NCBI GenBank assembly: GCA_023151145.1
Contig: JAKLJM010000155.1
Location: forward strand, 1-5,875
Length of the DNA stretch: 5,875 bases
Direction of reading: 5' to 3'
Origin: Bacteriovoracaceae bacterium
GTDB lineage: Bacteria > Bdellovibrionota > Bacteriovoracia > Bacteriovoracales > Bacteriovoracaceae
This document shows positions 1 to 5,583 of the stretch, piece by piece. The notes under the pieces were generated by a model. The model was given only the letters and a program-made list of their open reading frames with translations, was not told the origin of the DNA and searched no databases. A program made the position numbers and the translations under genes. Each line of letters begins with the position of its first letter. Position 1 is the first letter of the stretch.

Positions 1-142
1 CCAATTCTGAACCTTTTTTAATCTCTGCTCTAAGTAGATCACCAGTAGATACATGCTTGTACCCTAAAGTGTCAACTAATTTTAAAGCCTGAGTTCCTTT
101 CCCTGATCCAGGCGCACCTAAAACTATTAAGTGAGGAAGCAC
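1..142 (-). CDS. adk: Adenylate kinase, N-terminal part (cut by window edge)
   Basis: Adenylate kinase converts ATP + AMP to 2 ADP in the cytoplasm and balances adenine nucleotides. Only the first 47 codons are in the window; the gene runs off at position 1. The visible protein has the N-terminal beta strand (LPHLIVLG), the P-loop GAPGSGKGT at residues 9-17 that holds ATP phosphates, and STGDLLR at residues 32-38, whose Thr and Arg belong to the AMP-binding site. The match to the family start is close. The start is GTG at 140-142. An in-frame TAG lies four codons upstream with no start codon between, and an AGAAGG ribosome site sits 5 bases ahead, so GTG is the only reasonable start. Its G is shared with the secY stop codon (TAGTG), which suggests translational coupling to secY. 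The LID and C-terminal parts cannot be seen. Confidence 0.96.
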   Translation of the reverse strand, partial: MLPHLIVLGAPGSGKGTQALKLVDTLGYKHVSTGDLLRAEIKKGSEL

Positions 143-153
143 TAGAACCTTCT
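140..153 (-). promoter_or_regulatory. adk ribosome binding site and TAGTG stop/start junction
   Basis: AGAAGG at 148-153 lies inside the last codons of secY, 5 bases before the adk GTG start (140-142). The secY stop TAG (142-144) shares its last base with that GTG. This arrangement is typical of termination-reinitiation and settles the choice of the adk start. Confidence 0.75.
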
Positions 154-1452
154 ATTAGGGCCGTTATACTTGCCCTTACTCTTAAATGCATTCTCATATT
201 TATCAGAATACATAAATGTTTGAACATTGATCATGACTCTCATAGCGACCGAAACTAAAATTAGTAACGAAGTACCTTCAAGGCGGCTATGGGAACCTGT
301 TAACACTGACGGAAGGATACACACCACCACCAAGAAAAGAGCACCGAAAAAAGTTACCCTATTTAGCACATGATCTAAGTATTCCTTTGTATGCTCACCT
401 GGTCTAATACCTGGCACAAAAGCATTATTTTTCTGAAGCATTTCAGAAACTTTCTTTGTTTTAAATTGAATTGGTGCATAAAAATATGCCATATAAAAAA
501 TAAGAACAGCGAAAGATAAATTAAATAGTAATTGACCCGGCATTAAGCTTTGGTGAATTGCATCAACATACGGCTTAATCGGAGAAGTTGCAGAGACAAA
601 ATTGGCTAGCGTTGTTGGAGCTGCCAAGAGCGAACTTGCAAGAATTGGAGGCATTACACCACCAGTATCCACTCTAAGTGGAAGATTTTGATTTCCACCG
701 AATACTTTATTATTTATGACTCTCTTGGCATATTGAACTGGTATGTTTCGATAGGCAGATTCAACAAACGCTACAACGTAAAGAGCAATGATAATTACAG
801 CGATTGATAAAAGGATGCTTAATCCTGTTAGCTCGCCATTTTTAAAGAGTGTCATTTTTTGCATAAACTCAGATGGTAACTCTACTGCAATCCCAGTAAA
901 GATAATCAGAGAAACGCCGTTTTCTAGACCAAACTCAGTGATTCTTTCACCTAACCAAAGCAAGAACATAGTCCCTGCAGCTAGCGTAATCATTGTAGTT
1001 AATCTAAATAGCATACCTGGATCGTTAATAACCGGCATACCTGTTTTTGTTTTGAAAGTTTCAAAGACTGCTGCCATTCCGTAACCCTGAACGCAGCATA
1101 ATAGAACAGAAGCATAGCGAGTCCATTTTTGAATTTTCTTATGGCCCTCGCTGTCTTCTTGCATTTCTTGAATTTGTGGAACCACTTCCCCGAGTAATGA
1201 GAAAATGATCGACGTAGTAACGTAAGGCATAATACCCAACGCTAAAACAGAAAATCTTTTAAATGCCCCACCTGAGAATGTGTTTACAAGATCAAAAATA
1301 CCACCACCTGACTCCGCGAAGTATGAAGTAATTGCAGTTGCATTTACTCCTGGCACTGGAACTTGAGCTGCTAAACGATAAACCACCAAAAAAAGGAACG
1401 TATAGAATATCTTCTTTTTTAGTTCCTCAATCTTTCCTTGAGATGCGAGCAT
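142..1452 (-). CDS. secY: Protein translocase subunit SecY
   Basis: SecY is the ten-helix channel of the SecYEG translocon, moving unfolded proteins across or into the inner membrane. The protein has 436 residues (E. coli 443). Helix 1 is at about 16-36, followed by the VPVPG motif (31-35) and a glycine-rich plug region (49-62). Helix 2 begins in SVLALGIMPYV (68-78). GERITEFGLENG (168-179) and LPLRVDTGGVMPPI (257-270) are SecY signatures, the latter entering helix 7. The cytosolic loop with GIRPGEHT (348-355), used for ribosome and SecA contact, precedes helix 9. EGTSLLI (392-398) opens helix 10, and the C-tail is basic. Two oddities: the usual Gly-Gly before TSLLI is Glu-Gly, and the usual Asp/Glu of helix 10 is Arg405. 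The ATG start has AAGGA (1459-1463) 6 bases ahead. The stop is TAG, overlapping adk by one base. As in many bacteria, it follows rplO. Confidence 0.98.
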   Translation of the reverse strand: MLASQGKIEELKKKIFYTFLFLVVYRLAAQVPVPGVNATAITSYFAESGGGIFDLVNTFSGGAFKRFSVLALGIMPYVTTSIIFSLLGEVVPQIQEMQEDSEGHKKIQKWTRYASVLLCCVQGYGMAAVFETFKTKTGMPVINDPGMLFRLTTMITLAAGTMFLLWLGERITEFGLENGVSLIIFTGIAVELPSEFMQKMTLFKNGELTGLSILLSIAVIIIALYVVAFVESAYRNIPVQYAKRVINNKVFGGNQNLPLRVDTGGVMPPILASSLLAAPTTLANFVSATSPIKPYVDAIHQSLMPGQLLFNLSFAVLIFYMAYFYAPIQFKTKKVSEMLQKNNAFVPGIRPGEHTKEYLDHVLNRVTFFGALFLVVVCILPSVLTGSHSRLEGTSLLILVSVAMRVMINVQTFMYSDKYENAFKSKGKYNGPNRRF

Positions 1453-1464
1453 TTAAAATCCTTT

Positions 1465-1914
1465 TTATTTGATCTCTGATCCACTCTTCTTAATTAACTC
1501 TTCAGCTGTAGCTGAAAATTTTGAAATTCCTTCAAATGTTAATTTAGTTTTTAACTCAGCTTTACCAATAACTTTGATTGGGTGAGCTTTGTCTTGTCCA
1601 GAGATAAGTTTGTTAGCAATAAGAGTATCTCTGCTAACAACACCATTTGTAAATTTCTTTACAATATTTTCTAGTGTCACAACTGCGAACTTAGTTTTGA
1701 AAACTGCATTCGAGAAACCTCTTTTTGGAAGTCTCATATAAAGTGGCAAGTTGTTACCTTCAAAACCAGATCTTACGTGACCAGACTTTCTAGCCTTTTG
1801 ACCCTTATGACCCTTACCAGCCTGAGTACCTTGACCAGAACCTTGTCCACGACCAATTCTTTTCGTTGGCTTATTTGCACCTTTTGGGCTGCTAATATTA
1901 TTTAACGTCAACAT
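1465..1914 (-). CDS. rplO: 50S ribosomal protein uL15 (L15)
   Basis: uL15 is a late-assembling 50S protein whose long N-terminal tail threads through 23S rRNA. The 149 residues are close to the E. coli length of 144. The tail is rich in Gly, Lys and Arg (RIGRGQGSGQGTQAGKGHKG, residues 19-38), followed by QKARKSGHVRSGFEG and the conserved PLYMRLPKRGF (57-67). The C-terminal globular part (about 75-149) contains the usual short strand IKVIGKAELK (113-122) followed by a helix rich in Ala, Glu and Lys. The start has GAGGTGA at 1918-1924, an excellent match to the 16S anti-SD. rpmD ends 13 bases upstream and secY begins 12 bases downstream, so the three are surely co-transcribed. Stop TAA. Nothing unusual is seen. 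Confidence 0.98.
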   Translation of the reverse strand: MLTLNNISSPKGANKPTKRIGRGQGSGQGTQAGKGHKGQKARKSGHVRSGFEGNNLPLYMRLPKRGFSNAVFKTKFAVVTLENIVKKFTNGVVSRDTLIANKLISGQDKAHPIKVIGKAELKTKLTFEGISKFSATAEELIKKSGSEIK

Positions 1915-1927
1915 TTATCACCTCAAC

Positions 1928-2110
1928 CTATTCTTTAATGCTAAGAAGATGAATAACTTTTTTAATCATCCCTCTAACTGCTGGTGTATTTTCAAGCTCA
2001 CGTGTTTCATTAAGCTTTCTTAACCCCAATCCTCTTACATTGGCCTTAACTTTTTCAGTTGTACCAATCGTGCTTTTAACAAGCGTAACTGCTATTTTAC
2101 CTTTAGCCAT
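1928..2110 (-). CDS. rpmD: 50S ribosomal protein uL30 (L30)
   Basis: uL30 is a small 50S protein with a beta-alpha-beta-alpha-beta fold that binds 23S rRNA. The 60 residues fit the family (E. coli 59). The sequence follows the family from end to end: a first strand IAVTLVKS, then the S-x-IG element (residues 13-16), the hallmark GLGLRKLN (27-34), the NTPAVRGMI segment (42-50) that normally reads DTPA-x-RGMI, and a last strand. Asn42 replaces the more common Asp, a mild change. GAGG at 2116-2119 sits 5 bases before the ATG, and rpsE ends 11 bases upstream, the usual uS5-uL30-uL15 order. Stop TAG. Confidence 0.97.
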   Translation of the reverse strand: MAKGKIAVTLVKSTIGTTEKVKANVRGLGLRKLNETRELENTPAVRGMIKKVIHLLSIKE

Positions 2111-2121
2111 AACAACCTCAA

Positions 2122-2724
2122 CTAAGCTTTAATTCTAAGACCTTTTACATTTTTTTCACGAGTAGCTGCAACTTGATCAACTGATCTTAAGTTTTTAAGC
2201 GCTTTGAAAGTAGCCTTAACAACGTTATGTGGATTATTTCCTCTTAACGATTTAGTTAAAACATTTCTAACACCTGCAAGTTCTAAGATTGAACGACATG
2301 CACCCGCCGCCTTAACCCCAGTACCTTCTGCAGCTGGCTTAAAAAGAATCTTCCCTGCATCAAATTCTCCAAGAATTTCATGAGGAATAGTTCCGTTATC
2401 CAGAGGAACGCTAATCATGTTCTTGTAAGCTTCTTGCGTTGCTTTTCTGATAGCTTCAGGAACTTCCTTAGCTTTTCCAAGACCAAAACCAACTTTACCT
2501 TTTTTATCACCAACGATCATAAGTGCAGAAAAAGAAAATCTTCTACCACCCTTAACAACTTTAGCAACACGGTTAACCGCCACTACTCTTTCTTCTAATT
2601 CAGAAGCAGGAGCTGCCGATTTTTTCTTCTGAGCTGGAGCTCCACGTTTACCGCGTCTTTTCCCATCTCCTGACTCATTAGTATCATCTGTCATTTCTTC
2701 AATTACTGTAATTTCTTCTGACAT
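2122..2724 (-). CDS. rpsE: 30S ribosomal protein uS5 (S5) with a long charged N-terminal extension
   Basis: uS5 sits on the back of the 30S body, helps decoding fidelity and mRNA unwinding at the entry site, and contacts uS8. The 200 residues compare with 167 in E. coli. The core starts near residue 42 (ELEERVVAVNRV). The N-terminal RNA-binding domain is at about 45-108; its loop RVAKVVKGGRRFSF (52-65) corresponds to the spectinomycin-linked loop of E. coli uS5 and keeps the Lys and Gly residues. GKVGFGLGKAKEVPEAI (76-92) and EGTGVKAAGACRSILELAGV (133-152) are further family motifs. About 32 extra residues precede the core: residues 3-20 carry eight acidic and no basic side chains, then 22-35 are strongly basic, followed by an Ala/Pro/Ser linker. 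The start at 2722-2724 has AGGGG 4 bases ahead and fits the 14-base gap to rplR. Met11 is a possible later start with only a weak ribosome site. Stop TAG. Confidence 0.97.
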   Translation of the reverse strand: MSEEITVIEEMTDDTNESGDGKRRGKRGAPAQKKKSAAPASELEERVVAVNRVAKVVKGGRRFSFSALMIVGDKKGKVGFGLGKAKEVPEAIRKATQEAYKNMISVPLDNGTIPHEILGEFDAGKILFKPAAEGTGVKAAGACRSILELAGVRNVLTKSLRGNNPHNVVKATFKALKNLRSVDQVAATREKNVKGLRIKA

Positions 2725-2733
2725 ATATCCCCT
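2725..2733 (-). promoter_or_regulatory. rpsE ribosome binding site
   Basis: AGGGG at 2729-2733 lies 4 bases before the ATG at 2722-2724. It supports translation of the full 200-residue uS5, including its extra N-terminal segment. The next in-frame ATG (codon 11) is preceded only by a weak GAAGAA. Confidence 0.65.
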
Positions 2734-2738
2734 ACCTA

Positions 2739-3116
2739 CTAAACTTGAATTCCGTTTTCACGAACACTGTCCACAAGAGCTGCAATAACTCCAGTGTACT
2801 TATAACCAGCTCTATCAAAAACTGCAGTTGAAATGTTTTTTGATTTCATTGCTTCTGCTAATTTTTTACCAACTGCCTTTGCCCCTTCTTTGTTATTACG
2901 AGCGCCAGCTAAACCATTCTTACCAAATGTGTTAACTGCAACAATTGTTGAACCAGTAACGTCGTCAATCAACTGAACACTTAAATGCTTGTTCGACTTA
3001 ACAGGACAAATTCTTGGTCTAACAGCTGTACCACTGATAGTTTTTCTAATAACAAGACGTCTTCTGTATCTTTGTAAGTCACTTTTGTCTTGGATCTTCT
3101 TAAATACTTTTCTCAT
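2739..3116 (-). CDS. rplR: 50S ribosomal protein uL18 (L18)
   Basis: uL18 binds 5S rRNA and, with uL5, anchors it in the central protuberance of the 50S subunit. The 125 residues compare with 117 in E. coli. The basic N-terminal tail (residues 1-25, with RYRRR at 16-20) is the 5S-binding arm. The core shows PRICPVKSNKH (34-44), QLIDDVTGST (48-57) and FDRAGYKYTG (100-109). Normally the last motif continues YHG-R/K-V; here it reads YTGVI (107-111), losing both the His and the basic residue. The C-terminus is GIQV instead of the usual ending in Phe. Overall identity to the family is still clear. AGAGGG at 3121-3126 precedes the ATG. The 27-base gap after rplF is the longest in the window and begins with a second in-frame stop (TAATAG). 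Stop TAG. Confidence 0.96.
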   Translation of the reverse strand: MRKVFKKIQDKSDLQRYRRRLVIRKTISGTAVRPRICPVKSNKHLSVQLIDDVTGSTIVAVNTFGKNGLAGARNNKEGAKAVGKKLAEAMKSKNISTAVFDRAGYKYTGVIAALVDSVRENGIQV

Positions 3117-3143
3117 ATTTCCCTCTATACAGGACGGCGCCTA

Positions 3144-3686
3144 TTACTTACCTTTACCGCCGGCTTTCCCTGCTTTTCTAATGATTGTTTCATCTGAATA
3201 CTTCAAGCCTTTTCCTTTGTACGGTTCTGGCTCTCTAAATGATCTTACTACTGCTGCAACTTGACCAACGATCTCTTTATCGCAACCTTCGATATCGATT
3301 CTGTTTTTATCTACTTTAGCAGTAACTCCAACCGGTAATTTATAATCGATTGGATGCGAATAACCTAAGCTTAAGTTAAGTACTGAACCAGAAACACCAG
3401 CCTTGTAACCAACACCAGTAAATTCTAATGATTTAACAAAACCTTTACTTACCCCAGTAACCATATTATTTAACAATGTTCTAGCTGTACCCCATTGAGA
3501 TCTAGCCTCAACAGATTCATCAGCAGGTGTTACTGTTAAATTTTTTCCATCAAGCTTCAAAGTAACAAGAGTATTGAACTCTCTTTCCATTGTGCCCTTT
3601 GGACCTTTAACTACAACTTTATGACCTTCTATTTTAACTTCTACTTTATCTGGTAGAGCAACAGGTACTTTTCCAATTCTTGACAT
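3144..3686 (-). CDS. rplF: 50S ribosomal protein uL6 (L6)
   Basis: uL6 lies near the sarcin-ricin loop and factor-binding site of the 50S subunit. It consists of two similar domains. The 180 residues compare with 177 in E. coli. Domain 1 begins MSRIGKVPVALP and continues with KGPKGTMEREF (28-37) and the helix WGTARTLLNNMVTGVSKGF (65-83). Domain 2 begins LEFTGVGYKAG (87-97) and has LGYSHPI (107-113), GCDKEIVGQVAA (134-145) and the signature PEPYKGKGLKY (153-163). The tail after 168 is a Lys/Gly/Ala run, a little longer than usual. The start has GGAG (3693-3696) 6 bases ahead, and rpsH ends 12 bases upstream. Stop TAA, followed at once by an in-frame TAG. Confidence 0.98.
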   Translation of the reverse strand: MSRIGKVPVALPDKVEVKIEGHKVVVKGPKGTMEREFNTLVTLKLDGKNLTVTPADESVEARSQWGTARTLLNNMVTGVSKGFVKSLEFTGVGYKAGVSGSVLNLSLGYSHPIDYKLPVGVTAKVDKNRIDIEGCDKEIVGQVAAVVRSFREPEPYKGKGLKYSDETIIRKAGKAGGKGK

Positions 3687-3698
3687 AAATTACTCCAA

Positions 3699-4082
3699 CT
3701 ACCAAACGTTACAAATAACTTCTCCGCCAACCTTAGATCTCATGGCTTCTCTTGAAGTCATTACACCTTTTGACGTAGAAAGGATTGATAAACCTAAACC
3801 ACTCATTACACGACCTAAATCAGTGTAAGCAGAATATCTTCTAAGACCTGGTCTAGAGATTCTTTTTAAACCAACAATCGCACCTTCTTTCAATGCAATT
3901 TTAATTTTAATATCACTTGGAGACTTAGCTATAATCTTAAAAGATTTAATATAGCCTTCATCTTTAAGTACTTTACAAATAGCAGCTTTAATTTTACTTG
4001 CAGGAAACTCTACTTTGTCATGGCCAGCTGCTGTACCATTTCTGATGATTGTAAGCATGTCTGCAATAGGATCTGTCATCAT
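3699..4082 (-). CDS. rpsH: 30S ribosomal protein uS8 (S8)
   Basis: uS8 is a primary 16S rRNA-binding protein needed early in 30S assembly. In E. coli it also represses this operon by binding its mRNA near the start of rplE. The 127 residues compare with 130 in E. coli. The N-terminal domain has DPIADMLTIIRNG (4-16) and FPASKIK (26-32). The C-terminal RNA-binding domain has RISRPGLRRY (74-83), GLGLSILSTSKGVMT (95-109) and GGEVICNVW at the end, all hallmark segments. Two ATGs stand in tandem: AGGAG at 4091-4095 lies 8 bases before the first and 11 before the second, favouring the first. rpsN ends 26 bases upstream. Stop TAG. Whether it regulates this operon here cannot be shown from the window. 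Confidence 0.98.
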   Translation of the reverse strand: MMTDPIADMLTIIRNGTAAGHDKVEFPASKIKAAICKVLKDEGYIKSFKIIAKSPSDIKIKIALKEGAIVGLKRISRPGLRRYSAYTDLGRVMSGLGLSILSTSKGVMTSREAMRSKVGGEVICNVW

Positions 4083-4095
4083 TTTTTATTCTCCT
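4083..4095 (-). promoter_or_regulatory. rpsH ribosome binding site choosing between tandem ATGs
   Basis: AGGAG at 4091-4095 is a strong anti-SD match. It lies 8 bases from the ATG at 4080-4082 and 11 from the ATG at 4077-4079. The first is the better start, giving a protein that begins Met-Met-Thr-Asp. Confidence 0.65.
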
Positions 4096-4108
4096 AGAAA
4101 CTGGAAAT

Positions 4109-4294
4109 TTACCAGCTCGATTTTGTTACACCTGGAATCATCCCTTTAAGAGATAATGTTCTAAAGCAAATTCTGCAAAGTTTAAACTTGCCGATAAATG
4201 CTTTTGATCTTCCACAATTTTCACATCTATTTTTGTGACGAACTGCGAATTTTGGTTTTTTGTTGTTTTTAATGATTTGAGCTAAACGTGCCAT
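4109..4294 (-). CDS. rpsN: 30S ribosomal protein uS14 (S14), zinc-ribbon type
   Basis: uS14 is a late-assembling protein of the 30S head. This is the short zinc-binding form: 61 residues, against about 100 for the zinc-free form of E. coli. The zinc ribbon uses Cys24 and Cys27 (CENC) and Cys40 and Cys43 (CRIC). The surrounding KPKFAVR (13-19), LCRICFR (39-45) and GMIPGVTKSSW (51-61) are classic for the family. Residues 29-36 between the cysteine pairs (RSKAFIGK) differ from the more common GRPR-x-Y-x-RK pattern, a modest change. The ATG has GAGG at 4303-4306, 8 bases ahead, and rplE ends 18 bases upstream. It sits at the standard rplE-rpsN-rpsH place. Some bacteria carry a second, zinc-free copy elsewhere; that cannot be judged here. 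Stop TAA. Confidence 0.98.
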   Translation of the reverse strand: MARLAQIIKNNKKPKFAVRHKNRCENCGRSKAFIGKFKLCRICFRTLSLKGMIPGVTKSSW

Positions 4295-4312
4295 TTAATA
4301 TTCCTCTCTAAA

Positions 4313-4852
4313 TTATTTTCTAAAAGGCATACCAAGAAGAGTAAGTAGTTCTCTACCTTCTTCATTAGTTGTAGCAGTTGTTACGATTGAAATTCCCATT
4401 CCTCTAACCTTATCGACTTTGTCGTAGTTAATTTCCGAGAAAATAATCTGCTCTTTTAAACCTAATGTATAGTTACCTTTTCCGTCGAAACCTTTTGACG
4501 ATACACCTCTAAAGTCTCTTACGCGCGGTAAAGAGATTGAGATTAATCTGTCTAGGAATTCATACATTTTTTCGCCACGTAAAGTAACAGATGCCCCTAA
4601 CGGCATTCCTTGTCTTACTTTAAATGATGCGATTGACTTCTTCGCTCTAGCTACTACCGGCTTTTGACCTGTAATTGCTGAAATATCAGCCATGATTGCG
4701 TCAACAACTTTTCCATTAACTACAGCATCTTTCGAGCAACAGTTAACTACGATTTTTTCAATCTTAGGAATTTTGTGAACGTTACTATAGCCAAACTTTG
4801 TCTTCAAAGCTGGCACTGTTTCTTTTAAATATAAATCTTTTAATCTGCTCAT
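4313..4852 (-). CDS. rplE: 50S ribosomal protein uL5 (L5)
   Basis: uL5 binds 5S rRNA, contacts the P-site tRNA and makes a bridge to the 30S head. The start at 4850-4852 gives 179 residues, the same as E. coli, beginning MSRLKDLYLKE. The frame stays open 12 codons further upstream (ATG at 4886-4888), but that would overlap rplX by 22 bases and add an unrelated peptide, so I reject it. Conserved segments: ISAITGQKPVVARAKKSIA (57-75), FKVRQGMPLG (77-86), VTLRGEKMYEFLDRLI (89-104), PRVRDFRGVS (109-118), FDGKGNYTLGLKEQIIF (122-138) and MPFRK at the C-terminus. Residues 37-43 read NCCSKDA where E. coli has NMGVGEA, so the Gly-x-Gly is lost. The ribosome site is a fair GGTGGA. rplX ends 14 bases upstream. 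Stop TAA. Confidence 0.97.
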   Translation of the reverse strand: MSRLKDLYLKETVPALKTKFGYSNVHKIPKIEKIVVNCCSKDAVVNGKVVDAIMADISAITGQKPVVARAKKSIASFKVRQGMPLGASVTLRGEKMYEFLDRLISISLPRVRDFRGVSSKGFDGKGNYTLGLKEQIIFSEINYDKVDKVRGMGISIVTTATTNEEGRELLTLLGMPFRK

Positions 4853-4863
4853 TTTTATCCACC
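4853..4863 (-). promoter_or_regulatory. rplE ribosome binding site
   Basis: GGTGGA at 4858-4863 lies 5 bases before the ATG at 4850-4852. It is weaker than the AGGTGA or AGGAG sites of neighbouring genes, but its spacing supports this start over the upstream ATG inside rplX. In E. coli this junction is the uS8 repressor target; I could not recognise such a site here. Confidence 0.55.
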
Positions 4864-4866
4864 CAA

Positions 4867-5178
4867 TTAAGACAGAACTGTTCCACACGCTTTTAATACG
4901 CGCACAGACTTTCCGTTTTTAACTTCAATTTTCACTCTTGATGGCTTTTTTGTTTTAGGGCTTACAAGAGCTACGTTACTAATATGAACTGGTGCAAAGT
5001 TAGTAGCAAATCCACCTTCTGGATTTTGCTGTGAAGGCTTAAGAGCTTTCTTAACAGTATTGATTCCATCAACTACAACTTTTGAAGTTTTTTCGTTAAT
5101 GTTTAATACTTTTCCAGTCTTTCCTTTATCTTTGCCGGCAGTAACCATAACTTCATCGTTTACTTTAATTTTCTGCAT
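4867..5178 (-). CDS. rplX: 50S ribosomal protein uL24 (L24)
   Basis: uL24 starts 50S assembly by binding the 5' end of 23S rRNA and ends up beside the exit of the peptide tunnel. The 103 residues compare with 104 in E. coli. The KOW motif spans about residues 5-31, with the loop AGKDKGKTGKV at 14-24. VVVDGINTVKKALKPSQ (34-50), PEGG (53-56) and APVHISNVALVSP (62-74) follow the family pattern. The C-terminal segment KPSRVKIEVKNGKSVRV (78-94) stands in for the usual GR-VGF-K-x-x-DGKKVR region but is more diverged, with no Gly-Phe. The ATG has GAGGTGA at 5182-5188, one of the best anti-SD matches in the window. rplN ends 12 bases upstream. Stop TAA. Confidence 0.97.
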   Translation of the reverse strand: MQKIKVNDEVMVTAGKDKGKTGKVLNINEKTSKVVVDGINTVKKALKPSQQNPEGGFATNFAPVHISNVALVSPKTKKPSRVKIEVKNGKSVRVLKACGTVLS

Positions 5179-5190
5179 AAATCACCTCAA

Positions 5191-5559
5191 TTAAAGAACT
5201 TCAGGAGCTAAAGAACAGATCTTAGTAAAATTTCTAGATCTTAACTCTCTCGCTACTGGGCCAAAAATACGAGTTCCGATTGGCTCATTAGTATTGTTAA
5301 TAATAACGACACTGTTTGTGTCGAATTTAATATAAGAACCGTCTTCTCTTCTTACTGGGTAAACAGTACGAACGATAACCGCTTTCTTAACGTCACCTTT
5401 TTTGATTTTTCCACCAGTAACAGCTTGCTGAACAGCAACAACGATAATATCGCCTAAGCCCGCAACCATTCTTTTAGATCCACCTAAAACTTTAATACAT
5501 GTAACAACTTTAGCACCCGAGTTATCTGCAACCTCAAGGTTTGTTTGCATTTGGATCAT
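5191..5559 (-). CDS. rplN: 50S ribosomal protein uL14 (L14)
   Basis: uL14 is a highly conserved 50S protein at the subunit interface; it makes bridges to 16S rRNA and is the docking place of the silencing factor RsfS in other bacteria. The 122 residues compare with 123 in E. coli. It begins MIQMQTNLEVADNSGAK, the family start, which supports the first ATG over Met4. Then come CIKVLGGSKR (21-30), the GDIIVVAV strand (36-43), KIKKGDVKKAVIVRT (51-65), RREDGSYIKFD (70-80) and GTRIFGPVARELR (95-107), ending SLAPEVL. GGAG at 5565-5568 sits 5 bases before the start codon. rpsQ ends 24 bases upstream. Stop TAA. This is the least diverged protein in the window. Confidence 0.99.
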   Translation of the reverse strand: MIQMQTNLEVADNSGAKVVTCIKVLGGSKRMVAGLGDIIVVAVQQAVTGGKIKKGDVKKAVIVRTVYPVRREDGSYIKFDTNSVVIINNTNEPIGTRIFGPVARELRSRNFTKICSLAPEVL

Positions 5560-5583
5560 ATAAGCTCCATTAACCTTATTATA

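Noticed and set aside
788..1084. Open frame of 98 codons on the plus strand inside secY
   Set aside because: It is antisense to strongly conserved SecY coding sequence and has no family-like sequence; it is a shadow frame.
2380..2598. Open frame of 72 codons on the plus strand inside rpsE
   Set aside because: Antisense to the conserved uS5 core and low-complexity in composition; a shadow frame.
3117..3134. Small hairpin in the rplF-rplR gap (TCCT pairing with AGGG of the rplR ribosome site)
   Set aside because: Only four pairs, one of them G-U, around a six-base loop; too weak to claim control of rplR.
3136..3141. GGCGCC palindrome just after the rplF stop
   Set aside because: A six-base palindrome is too short to form a useful hairpin, and no T-run follows on the coding strand, so it is not a terminator.
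2989..3264. Open frame of 91 codons on the plus strand across the rplR/rplF junction
   Set aside because: Antisense to two clear ribosomal protein genes. The hydrophobic look comes from reading Lys/Arg-rich codons backwards.
4853..4888. Upstream ATG giving uL5 twelve extra residues
   Set aside because: It would overlap rplX by 22 bases, and the added peptide does not look like uL5. The ATG at 4850-4852 gives exactly the E. coli length and has a properly spaced ribosome site.
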